A stretch of 64,000 nt of DNA from Erythroxylum novogranatense (lineage: Eukaryota; Streptophyta; Magnoliopsida; Malpighiales; Erythroxylaceae), in assembly GCA_029891385.1 (NCBI GenBank), contig CM057229.1, forward strand, positions 5,023,001 through 5,087,000, written 5' to 3'. The notes under the pieces were generated by a model, which ran no database searches, had not been told where the DNA came from, and saw nothing but the letters and a program-made list of their open reading frames with translations. Every line of letters begins with the position of its first letter. Within the stretch, counting starts at the first letter, position 1. This document shows, one piece after another, positions 42,672 to 53,764 of the stretch. The position numbers and the translations under genes were made by a program.

Positions 42672-45208
42672 AAGAGTGAAGAAGATGAGAGTCGGGAAAG
42701 TGGAAAGGAGGCCATAGAAGCACCAGCTGAAAAGGAGGACCATCCAATGTTATTTGCTAACCCAATCACACATCCGGTAAGACCTCGAATTCCTTATCCT
42801 CAAAGATTGAAAGGTAAACAATTAGATAAGCAATTTGGTCATTTTCTTGAGATATTTAAAAAATTGCATATAAACATTCCTTTTGTTGAGGCCATAGCGC
42901 AGATGCCTTCTTATGCGAAGTTTTTAAAAGAAATTTTGTCTAACAAGAGGAGGCTTGAGGAGTATGCCACGGTGAAGCTGAATGAGGAGTGTTCGGCCAT
43001 ATTGTCAAGAAAGTTGCCACCGAAGCTTAAGGATCCAGGGAGTTTTACTATTCCTTGTGTGATTGGTGATTTACATATAGATAAGGCTTTAATGGATTTG
43101 GGTGCAAGCATTAATTTAATGCCTCTTTCTGTTTTCAGGAAATTAGGATTGGCGGAGCCTAAACCCACAACTATTTCACTTCAGCTGGCAGATAGGTCAA
43201 TCAACTATCCGAGGGGAATCATTGAGGATGTATTAGCATTAATTTAATGCCTCTTTCTGTTTTCAGGAAATTAGGATTGGCGGAGCCTAAACCCACAACT
43301 ATTTCACTTCAGCTGGCAGATAGGTCAATCAACTATCCGAGGGGAATCATTGAGGATGTATTAGTCAAGGTCGAGAAGTTCATCTTCCCGGTGGATTTTT
43401 TAGTCCTTGATATGGAGGAAGATATAGACATCCCCATCATTCTTGGGAGACCTTTCATAGCCACTGCACGGACCATCATCGATGTACAACGTCAAAAACT
43501 CATCTTGAGACTTCAAGATGAAGAACTAGTGTTCGATGTGTTCAATGCTATGAAGCATCCTTCTACTCTTGACTCTTGCCATTTTATTGATATTTATTCT
43601 TCTGATACTGATGATTCTTCTATTGTTTGTGCAGATTTGTTGGAAGAGGTAGCGCAAGGAACAATCGAAGAGTTAGGGGAAGAATTGCAAGAAGAGTTGG
43701 AGGAAATTACAAATGAGTTGGAGCAGGCATATTGGACACATTATAGAGCGTACGAGCCTCTCCAACGTCCAGCCAAGCTATTTCCGAAGCCTTCGATTGA
43801 AGAGCCCCCTTCTCTTAACCTTAAACCTCTTCCAAGTCATTTGAAGTATGTTTATCTTAACCCACTTGAGCACTTACCGGTTGTCATTTCTTCTTGTTTA
43901 TCAGGTGCTATGGAGGAGCAATTATTGAGGGTACTGCGGGACCACAAAAAGGCAATTGGGTGGTCCATTACAGATATCAAAGGTATAAGCCCTTCTTTTT
44001 TCACACACCACATTTTCATGGAGGATGGAAGCAAGGCGATAGTGCAGCCCTTAAGGTGACTTAACCCGCACATAAAGGAGGTGGTGAAAGATGAGGTAGT
44101 AAAGCTTCTAGGTGCATGTATTATCTATCCCATTTCTGATTCTGGTTGGGTCAGTCCTATGCATGTGTTGCCAAAGAAAGGGGGCACCACTGTGGTTGAA
44201 AATGAGAAAAATGAATTAATAGCCACTAGGAAGGTAACTTGATGGAGAATGTGCCTAGATTATAGGAAGTTGAATGATGCCACCAGGAAAGATCATTTTC
44301 CTTTACCTTTCATTGATCAAATGATTGAGAAATTAGCTGGACATGACTTTTATTGTGCCTTAGATGGATATAGTGGGTATTTGCAGATTCCTGTAACCCT
44401 GGAAGATCAGGAGAAAACAACTTTTACATGTCCCTATGGTACATTTGCCTATAGACGCATGCCTTTTGGGTTATGCAATGCTCCAGCTACATTTCAAAGA
44501 TGCATGATGGCTATTTTTTCTGATATGCTTGAATCTTGCATTGAAATTTTTATGGATGACTTCTCTGTGTTTGGAACTTCATTTGATGCATGCTTGGAAA
44601 ACTTAGAGAAAGTCTTAATTAGGTGTGAAGAGACCCATTTAGTGTTGAATTGGGAAAAATGTCATTTCATGGTACAGGAGTGCATTGTTTTAGGTCACAA
44701 GATTTCTAGCAAGGGTATAGAGGTTGACCCAGCAAAAATTGATGTCATTAAGAAACTTCCACCACCTAACAATGTTAGATCCATTAGAAGTTTCTTAGGC
44801 CATGCTGGTTTTTACCGTAGGTTCATTAAGGATTTTTCTAAAATTGCTAAACCTTTGACTGAGTTGCTTGAAAAAGATGCTGTGTTTAATTTTGACGATA
44901 AATGTTTGACATTTTTTCAATCGTTAAAGGATATGCTTGTGACTGCACCTATTCTTATATCTCCTGATTGGTCTCTTCCTTTTGAATTAATGTGTGATGC
45001 AAGTGATTATGCAGTAGGTGCTGTTTTAGGCCAAAGACGAGGTAAGATCTTTCATCCTATTTTTTATGCAAGTAGGACATTAAACTGTGCACAACGCCAT
45101 TATACCACCACGGAGAAAGAGATGTTGGCAATTGTGTTTGCTTTTGACAAGTTTCACTCATATTTGGTTTTGTCTAAAGTGATTGTGTATACTGATCATG
45201 CAGCTTAA
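42672..45208 (+). pseudogene. Athila protease, reverse transcriptase and start of RNase H, broken
   Basis: Upstream of 43,100 the frame reads HFLEIFKKLHINIPFVEAIA, a conserved Athila pre-protease block. The protease site is ALMDLGASINLMPLSVFRKL, immediately hit by an exact 128-bp tandem duplication (43,108-43,363) that shifts the frame. The protein continues as IPIILGRPFIATARTIIDVQ. After a Glu-rich linker come in-frame TGA codons at 44,057 and about 44,240. The RT is then open from 44,249: MCLDYRKLNDATRKDHFPLP, FYCALDGYSGYLQIPV, IEIFMDDFSVFG with the catalytic Asp pair, and RSIRSFLGHAGFYRRFIKDF. RNase H begins FELMCDASDYAVGAVLGQR, and the frame breaks at 45,206 after VIVYTDHAA. Confidence 0.9.
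43108..43363. repeat. Exact 128-bp tandem duplication in the Athila protease
   Basis: GCATTAATTTAATGCCTC begins at 43,108 and again at 43,236, and I see no difference between the two units. The length is not a multiple of three, so it destroys the protease frame. Perfect identity implies a recent event or an assembly artefact. Confidence 0.95.
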
Positions 45209-46717
45209 TTTGAAATACTTGATGACAAAACCCGACGCTAAACCAAGACTAATTCGTTGGGTGTTACTTTTGCAGGAATTTGACATTGAGTTGAGGGATA
45301 AGAAGGGGGCTGAGAATTTTGTAGCTGATCACCTATCAAGGTTAGATGAAGTTGCCATGGAGAGTGAAACAAAGAAGGACATTCAGGAGACTTTTCCTGA
45401 TGAGCATCTGATGGTTATGACAGTCACTTCATGGTTTGCAGATTATGTGAACTACCTTGCTAGTAATATCGATCCCCCTGATCTTTCTTATGCTCAAAAG
45501 AGAAAATTTTTCTCTGAGGTAAGGTACTATCTTTGGGATGATCCTTTGCTTTACAAGATTTGTGTGCATGGTATTGTTAGGCGTTGCATTCCTGAAGAGG
45601 AAATGTCCTCTGTGTTACATCATTGTCATTCTAGAGGTGGGGACATTATGGTGCATCTAGGACAGCTCATAAAGTTTTGGAGTGTGGTTTCTATTGGCCC
45701 ACTTTATTTAAGGATGCATTTACATTTGTCAAATCTTGTGATAGGTGTCAAAGGGTCGGAAACATTAGTCGGAGACATGACATGCCATTGTCTAACATTC
45801 TTGTTTGCGAGGTTTTTGATGTTTGGGGAATAGACTTCATGGGACCATTCCCTAAGTCTTTCTCTAATCAATATATATTGGTCGCGGTTGATTATGTTAG
45901 CAAGTGGGTGGAAGCAGAGGCATTGCCTACAAATGAGTCTAGACGTGTTGTTAAATTTTTAAAGAAGAATATTTTTACACGTTTTGGCACACCTAGAGCT
46001 ATCATTAGTGATGGGGGGTCGCATTTTTGCAATAAACTTTTTGATTCATTATTAGCTAAGTATGGGGTGACCCATAAGGTTGCTACTCCATACCACCCCC
46101 AAACTAGTGGACAAGTTGAAGTCTCAAACAGGGCATTAAAGAAAATACTAGAAAAAAATGTTAATGCTTCTAGGTGGGACTGGTCTTTAAAGCTTGATGA
46201 TGCACTTTGGGCATATAGGACCACATTTAAGACACCCATAGGCATGTCACCATTCAAGATAGTATACGGGAAGTCTTGTCATCTTCCAGTTGAGTTAGAG
46301 CATCATGCATACTGAGCTACCAAATTTCTTAACTTTGATCTGTCTGCTGCAGGTGTTAAGAGACTTATGCAACTTTATGAGCTTAAAGAATTTCGTTTGG
46401 ATGCTTATAACAATTCGAAGTTGTATAAGGAACGTGTGAAGAAGTGGCATGACAAGAAGATTCTCCACCGAGACTTTAAAGTAGGCGACCAGGTATTGAT
46501 CTACAACTCTCGTCTTCATCTTTTTCTAGGGAGGCTTAAGTCGAGGTGGTATGGTCCATTCACGGTGATACAAGTTCTTCCTTTTGGGGTCCTTGAGGTA
46601 AAACGAGAAAATGAAAATTTGTTCAAGGTAAATGAACAATGCGCTAAATTGTATATGCCCAGGTTTGTGGATAACTTTGAGGAGCGATTGTCTCTTCACG
46701 ACACTTCGCCTCCTTGA
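45183..46717 (+). pseudogene. Athila RNase H end and integrase, two frame lesions and one stop
   Basis: RNase H ends [20 protein letters not shown], then [10 protein letters not shown]. The zinc-binding region starts [10 protein letters not shown], after which the frame changes near 45,637. It resumes [20 protein letters not shown] and DRCQ. The integrase core has all three acidic residues: [24 protein letters not shown] and [19 protein letters not shown] at 46,313-46,315 interrupts [20 protein letters not shown] sequence further on, then the C-terminal part (KEFRLDAYNNSKLYKERVKK, KVGDQVLIYNSRLHLF) runs to 46,717. No env-like ORF follows. Confidence 0.9.
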
Positions 46718-48330
46718 TCGCGGTGCATGTTTTCCAGTAGGACTGTAGTTTTCTTTCTTTTCTTTTCTCGTTGTTTCCTTTGTGTTTCTTTTAATGCATT
46801 TCTTTCAGTTGTTTTGAATTTTCTTTAGGTTTGCGTGGTTGGTGGCAAAAGGTTTTTGGCTGATTTTTTTTTCAGGGAAGTTTCTTCTTCCTTTTTCCTC
46901 TCTCTGTGTTTGCTTGTTGACTACATGGAAATTAGGGACCATGTTCCTATTAAGTGTGGGGGGGATTGAGCTTATGTGCTTGTTAATGTTTATGATATTG
47001 ATGTTGATGTTGAGAAATACACACTTGAATGGTTGCAACTCTTCTGGTAGCTAACTTTGGTCCTATTTATGATAAATTTGACCATATGATTCTGTCAAAG
47101 TAGTTGGATGGAAAATTGAGTTGTTTGCATGAACTTGGAATAGGCAGTTTGAGAGGATAGTGAACCATGTTGATTAATTAAAGTAGTCAATTGCATAAAC
47201 TTAGTCAATAACTGATGCTGAGTGATGAGGCAATGTATAAAATTTTGATATATTTTCATTTAAACATTTGTGAGGTTTTGAACCATATGACTGCATTTCA
47301 TAGTCATTTATTTTCTTTGTCATGTGTGATGCTTCCCTATGTGGATTACCTTCAGAACTTGCTCTGAACCTCTTTGATACTGCTAGTTATATGCTTTATG
47401 GACATAATAAAGGCCTTCTTTGTTTTAAACATTTAGCTTAAATGACCCACCAAATCATTTTTCCCTTGTTACCCACTTTGAGCCTTTGACCTTGTTGTTT
47501 TCGTATTAATCGTATTACATTGAAACTTAAAAACTTTTAGCCTTACCCTTTCACAAGTTAAATGAAGTACTAAGCATTTGATTCCTTGATTTGGGGACTT
47601 TTGTTTTACATGTTATTCTGAGATGTTTTAGAGGCACATCTACTCAATTGTTGTTAATTTTTATTACTGCTATCTTCTTTTATGTTTATTGTTACAAACA
47701 AAAAACAAAAACAAAAACAAAAACAAAAAAGAAACAAAAAGACAAAAAAAAGAGATAAAAAAGAAAAAAAAACGACACAAATCAAAATAGTAGTGTTTGA
47801 TAGTAATGAGTAGTTGTAGTCCCGTATGTCTGTATGTATATTTCAAAAATTCTTTTTGATTGTCCCACGTCATTTAGTACTTTGTGAATACTTGTGAGCA
47901 GCCTTTGTTCTTTTTACCTCACCTGAAACTAAACCCCATTACAACCCTTAATAAAAGCCCTTTTGATCCATGAAGACATGTACTCTATGTAGTGAAAAAT
48001 AGGTGAATTTGCAAGCCTATGGTAGCGTAATCTCATAGAGGAAGTTTTGAGCGAAACATAACCCTTATACACTTGAGCGACATGAGTGAATATCGTGAGG
48101 GAAGTCCATTTTAATTTTTTGCTTGTTTTTATATCACAGATATCTATCTTTGACTTTGTTTATGTGCATTGATGAAAATATTATGATACATGTTGTGGCT
48201 TGATACTTGAGTTCGTCGAATTTTTAAGGGATTGCAAATACTTGATTTTCGTTGAAAATAAAATGACAGAATACGTCGGTTGTGACCTAAGTAAGTTGCT
48301 TGAGGATAAGCAACAATTCAAGTGTGGGGG
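46718..48330 (+). other. Athila 3' non-coding region, with A-rich repeat and polypurine tract
   Basis: No gene or env-like frame is present. AAGTGTGGGGGGGATTG at 46,953-46,969 resembles the Athila purine tract but lies 1.4 kb from the LTR. An A-rich (CAAAAA)n-type run occupies 47,699-47,775. The true polypurine tract is probably AAGTGTGGGGG (48,320-48,330), directly before the 3' LTR. Confidence 0.7.
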
Positions 48331-49085
48331 TGTTGTTAATGGACATTTTTGTATTAATTTTTGATATATAATTTGCTAAACTATTTTCCATTTAATATTT
48401 AAATTGTACTAATTAAGAGTTATTTATTTTAATTTTAGTTACACATGTTACACCAAAAGGGAAGGCTCCACCAATATCACAACAAGGCAGAAAGAGGACA
48501 GCATCATTAATAAATCAAAAGGAGACCCACGCAAAAAAAGCAAAGAGGAATTAAATAAGAAAGAAGAAAACAAAGTAGCAGGTGGCGTAAAATAAGGAGC
48601 ATCCATGTTTATGGAGAAGAGTGAAGTAGTTGGTGGCTTGAAGACAAAAAGAAGCAGCTGGTGGCGTTATGGCTGGGAAATGGGGCTGCTACGTTGAAGA
48701 AGGACAGCTGGAGTGAACAACCCCCACCTATGGACAGCAACGAAGCATCTGGTGTCAAAAGCAATGAAGGAAACAACTACGTTGAAGAAGACTATGTAGG
48801 CAGCTGCTGAAGAAAAAGGTTGAAACATTAAAAAACAGAAACGTTAGCTGGCGTGAATGTAGGAGAGGCATGATTGAATGAGTTGAAGAAGAGAAGACAA
48901 GTTGTAGACTCTCGACACAAAATAACAAGGAAGACACGTTAGCTGAAGAGGAATCACATTAGACTTACAAGGGGGAAACTAAAAAATTACTAAGTCATTG
49001 GTTGAGAGAAGGAGGCTACACCATCATTTAAGACTCTCCTTCCACATACGTGAGAGCTCTCTCTTTTAACACTCTCCACTATGCC
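48331..49085 (+). repeat. First part of the Athila 3' LTR
   Basis: It starts TGTTGTTAATGGAC immediately after the purine tract. It is non-coding and rich in GCAGCTGGTGGCGTT- and AACGTTAGCTGG-like phrases. It is interrupted at 49,086. Similar phrases resume at 60,961. Confidence 0.6.
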
Positions 49086-49367
49086 TGTTGGGTCCGGATA
49101 TGCAGGGATTTGCACCGAGGCAAGCAGGCCCCATTCATTACATAATTGGTCTTGTCCTCTTTGGTTGGGAATCCCTCTACCATTGCTAACTTAGTCAAAT
49201 GGTAAGGTTTTATAGCTTGTGGAAGCTATAAAACCTTGAGGTCTTGTGTTCGAATCCTGGAGAGGGATTCCCCTGACCAAAGAGGATAGTACCAATTATG
49301 TGGGCCGTGGGGGTATGCGAGGGTATGCGGGGCCTGTTTGCCTCGGTACCAAATCCCGGACCCAACA
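49086..49367. mobile_element. Fold-back element of 282 bp with tRNA-like promoter boxes
   Basis: The ends are TGTTGGGTCCGG and its inverted partner CCGGACCCAACA. The arms of about 100 bases pair imperfectly (ACCGAGGCAA, GCAGGCCCC, CCTCTTTGG, GGGAATCCCTCT with partners). The centre holds a perfect 15-bp stem (AAGGTTTTATAGCTT, loop GTGG) at 49,204-49,237. Around it lie TAGTCAAATGG (49,192) and TGTTCGAATCC (49,247), good matches to the A and B boxes of RNA polymerase III promoters. It could be a SINE-like unit within a fold-back. No target duplication is evident. Confidence 0.65.
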
Positions 49368-49391
49368 TAAAAGGCGCTCTGATACCACAGA
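49368..49391 (-). other. Primer-site remnant next to LTR-A
   Basis: Minus-strand TGGTATCAGAGC (49,387-49,376) lies 4 bases outside LTR-A, and the 19 bases GGCGCTCTGATACCACAGA equal those beside LTR-B. LTR-A therefore once served as the 5' LTR of a second unit to its left. Confidence 0.8.
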
Positions 49392-52300
49392 TGTCAGACC
49401 CCGATCCCGGGAGCCCGACTTTCCCGGGATGTGAGCCCGAGTGGAGCCCATCTCCGAGACACTTGCCTTGCTGAGACCTTAAACTTGACACTCTTACTCT
49501 TACTATAGTACCATAGACGTCGGAACCCGTTTTCGGAGCCCAACTTTCGTTTTCCTGAAACCTTGCGCTTATAATCTTGCAGGATTCTTAATCGTAACTC
49601 CACCTTCGTGGCAAGCACACACCATGTATACACTAAAATCATGGGTTGACTTATTCATATAATTTGTAGCTTTATGTCTCAAGTTCTCCTGAAACAAGAA
49701 TCACCTTAATCGAGTCATATACTCAAGATACACTCCAAAACCTAAAAGAATTCATACCAAACATGCCCTCTTAACTGACCTTTCACTTGTTTTAGAACAA
49801 ACTTTCTCAATTTAACTCCAATTGATAATGGATTTTATGGAGTGAAAGATATGTGTCTTATAAATCCAATGGTTCAAGCCTCACCTCATTTTGAGGTCGA
49901 TGAGGAAATATGCCCAAAACAACGGACCATGCTCACTCCAAATCGAATCGAAACTCTTTTAGCGCGATTGCTATAACTTTTAATCTATAGCTCCAAATGT
50001 TTTCGTTCTTTCACCATATGAAAGTAGACATCTAGATCTACAACTCTTATGAAGACTACAAAGGCTGATTCTATCTCCTACAATTCTGCAGCGTCCTATT
50101 TTTCCATCGTCTGATTTCTATCATCTGGTTTTCTATCGTCTGATTTCTATCATCTGGTTTTCTATCGTCTGATTTATATCATCTGGTTTTCTATCGTCTG
50201 ATTTCCTTCCTTCTTCTTTTCTATCTTCTGATTTCCTTCCTTCTGATTTCTATCTTCTGATTTCCTTCCTTCTGATTTCTATCTTCTGATTTCCTTCCTT
50301 CTGCTTCTTATCTTCTGATTTCCTTCCTTCTGATTTCTATCTTCTGATTTCCTTCCTTCTGCTTTTCTATCTTCTGATTTCCTTCCTTCTGATTTCTATC
50401 TTCTGATTTCCTTCCTTTTGCTTTTCTATCTTCTGATTTCTATCTTCTGCTTTCCTTCCTTCTGCTTTTCTATCTTCCGATTTCCTTCCTTCCGATTTCT
50501 ATCTTCCGATTTCCTTCCTTACGCTTATCTTCTCGATTTCCTTCCTTCGCTTTTCTATCTTCCGATTTCTATCTTCCGCTTTCCTTCCTTCCTTTTCTAT
50601 CTCTTCGATTTCCTTCCTTCCGATTTCTATCTTCCGATTTCCATCCTTCGCTTTTCTATCTTCGATTTCTATCTTCGCTTTCCTTCCTTCGCTTTCTATC
50701 TTTCGATTTCCTTCCTTCCGATTTCCTTCCTTCCTTTTCTATCTTCGCTTTCCTTCCTTCTACTTTTCTATCTTCCGATTTCCTTCCTTCGATTTCTATC
50801 TTCCGATTTCCTTCCTTCGCTTTTTATCTTTCGATTTCTATCTTTCGCTTTTCTATCTTCGATTTCCTTCCTTCGATTTCTATCTTCCGATTTCCTTCCT
50901 TCGCTTTTTATCTTCTGATTTCCTTCCTTCTGATTTCTATCTTCTGATTTCCTTCCTTCTGCTTTTCTATCTTCTGATTTCCTTCCTTCTGCTTTTTATC
51001 TTCTGATTTCCTTCCTTCTGCTTTTCTAGTAAGGATCATATCTTTTGACTCCGGACTCCAAATTTAGCAAACGATATACCCTTGGAAAACTCTAAACTCC
51101 TACTACAATCTTCATGAAGACTCGTTGATCTAATTCATACCCGAAGAGGGTCTAATATTGAGGCAAAGTACTGTCAAATTTTAGGAAAATTTGACAGCAC
51201 ATCCCCCTTAAAATGCAACTACCCAATTTTCAATTCTAAGACTTCCACCTGCATAAAACTCATCATACAACCTTATATAACATGATTAAACCCTAAGGTA
51301 TCTTCAAACACCATTCGAAGCAACAGCCACACTCTTAATCATCTATCATATCCAAGCTATACAATGATGCAATTGTACATTCACAACCATACTCAAGTCC
51401 ATATTGCATTAATCATCATACATAAGAGTTTTACAATTTCATTGGCATTTCTAGCCAAATTCCAAAACCAATAACAATATCTCATTTACCTTATTCCATT
51501 GCTCATATGAATTACAATTATACATTTACATAACCAAACTTCAAATACACAATAAAACAAGCACAATCTGTCTTGATCCACTTCCTCTTGATTTCTTGCT
51601 AAAACTTGAAATTGGGAAAATAAGGGGGGTGAGCTTGGGAGCCCGAAGGTTCTATGCTTATAACCAAATAATGAACAAAACAGTTTTAGAAGTCCATTTC
51701 AGATTAATTTCCTTTAGATCATAAAACATTGTCTTCTTCAAAACTCTTGTCATTTTCTTGAAATCACAAATCATTCATTTTCAAAGGTTCATGAAATCAT
51801 AAACTAAGAGCTCTTGTCATTTTCTTGAAATCACAAATCATTCTTTTTTTTCAAAAGTTCATGAAATCATGAATGCAATTCAACTTGTCACAATTCACAT
51901 CATATAACACATATCACCTAACACATCATAATGGTTTGGCAAGTCCACATTACTTGGCAACCATATAGTCTCATTTAATGAGCCTATATGGGCAAATCTT
52001 TAGAGTCCGTATCTTGGATCATCCTATGCCACAATCGGCAAAGAGCGAAGGCTTCTTCATGGTCATCGCACGAGACGTTTTTGGTGGACTTAACCTAACC
52101 CACTTAACATATAATCATGACTTGAAACTTGATTGCCCTATGGCAAAAATCTTGTTTTGCATAAATCATGCAAATTTTCATAAATCATTTCATGATCATG
52201 AAGCATTTCATATGCAATGCATCATCATTCCTCAACAAAATCACATTCACATAACAAATCATCAATCATCCAATCCACATGAAATTTTCAAATCATTCAT

Positions 52301-53764
52301 ACCATGATACATCAATTATAGCAATTTCTCAAGGCATTCAAAAACAATGAATTTAAAAACATTTTTATATTCTTAATTTCTTTGAAAATTATGTCAATGG
52401 CCCATTATTTAACTATAAACATAAAACCTACCTTATAATTCCTTGCTTGAAAACCTTGTTCCCATGGCCTTCCCTTGCTTTCCATTCCTCTTGCCTCTCA
52501 CCATTTCCCTCAAAATCAACACAATTCTCAAATCAAAAGACATCCAAAATGCAACAAATCCTAAGGACACAAATCATGAAATTTATCTTGGAATCACAAT
52601 ACCCATTCCATTCTTAGCCTTCCTCAACCATAACCCAACTAAAATCTCATACTTAAACATAAGGCTTACCTTAAACTTCCACTAACCAAGTGATGACTTG
52701 GTTCAAAATGAAGCTCTAGTGATTTCCCACACTTTTTCCTCTTGCACTTTCTTCAAATTCCCTCTTGATCTCTTGGAAAATTCAACCCTAACCAAAGCAT
52801 TCTTCTTTTTCTCCTCCTTCTCTCCTCTTCCACGAAAACACTCTCCTCTCCTCTAAAATTTTCAGATTCCTCTCTTCTTCCCTACAACTCACTTATTTTT
52901 CTTCTTTATACTCCTTACACACTCACTTAAGCCCAAAGGCCCATTTGCCTACTCCTTTCTTCTCTTTCTTCTTTCCTACCTCATTAAACTACTCAAGCCC
53001 ACTTCTTCATTTAAGCCCAATTCCTTCCCTCTTCATTTTGTTTCCATTCTTTTCCTTTGCATTTAACTCCTACTACTCAAACCCAAGTCCACTTCATTTT
53101 ATTCCTTCCTTCTTATTTTCCTACTACAACTTAAGCCCATTTCATTTATATCCTCTCTTCTTTATTCATTTCATTTGGACCCAAAGCCCAATTTATTCTT
53201 CCTTCTTTCTTCTCATCCTACTAAATCACTTAAGTCCAAACCATTTCTTCTTCTTTTCATTTGATTTAGGCCCATTATTCTCTTAGGCCCAATTAAACTC
53301 TAAACTCAGAATTCAACTAACACATTTAATTGTATTAATTCATGCCACCTAACTCATTACTCTCTTTTAATCCTCTTCTTTTTATATCACCACTTAAGCC
53401 CAACTTGAGTCCAAGGCCCATTACTCCCTTAATACATTTACAACCTTCATAACACCTTAATACACTTAATCCATGTCATATAGTCTTAGTCTAATCAACA
53501 TGTTAATCAAATTTCCTTAACATGCTAATTTAGTCCACAAAATACAATAATTGAATTCCATTAAATCATGCCACCTAATTTCATGACACCTTACCTTAAG
53601 CATATTAACATGTCAATTAATTCCCCATTAATCCATCTCGTATTTAAACCATATCTTCCATTTCATTTCAATTTCAAGAATTCTTAACTTCTTTTCTCAT
53701 GAATAATCATTCAAAAATCCTTATTTAATAATCCTAGCTTACCAAAAAGATTCGGGGTCCAATA
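49392..53764 (-). repeat. LTR-A (3' LTR) of the large derivative
   Basis: The ends are TGTCAGACCCCGA and TTCGGGGTCCAATA. In transcription order it has TATAAAG at 52,910-52,904, the donor-like AGGTAAG at 52,671-52,665, a GGTGAGCTTGGGAGC element near 51,630, and module boxes near 51,112 and 50,050 on either side of a pyrimidine minisatellite (50,101-51,028). A near copy of 56,685-60,960. Confidence 0.93.
50101..51028. repeat. Pyrimidine-rich minisatellite in LTR-A (about 930 bp)
   Basis: Units are built from TTTCTATCTTCTGATTTC, CTTCCTTCTGC and close variants. The outer copies carry TTCTGATTTC and the central copies TTCCGATTTC or TTCGATTTC. ORFs across it translate to repetitive F/L/P/S-rich sequence and are not genes. 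Confidence 0.95.

Noticed and set aside
46718..48330. Env-like ORF expected in some Athila elements
   Set aside because: No long frame on either strand and no signal peptide or membrane-type sequence. The region is non-coding.
49185..49265. Functional tRNA gene
   Set aside because: A and B boxes are present, but no acceptor stem and no standard anticodon arm can be folded. The central 15-bp stem is too long for a tRNA.
50418..50918. Open frame of 166 codons rich in Phe, Leu, Pro and Ser (and a similar one at 57,939-58,301)
   Set aside because: It is the translation of the pyrimidine minisatellite inside the LTRs. Repeat composition alone keeps it open.
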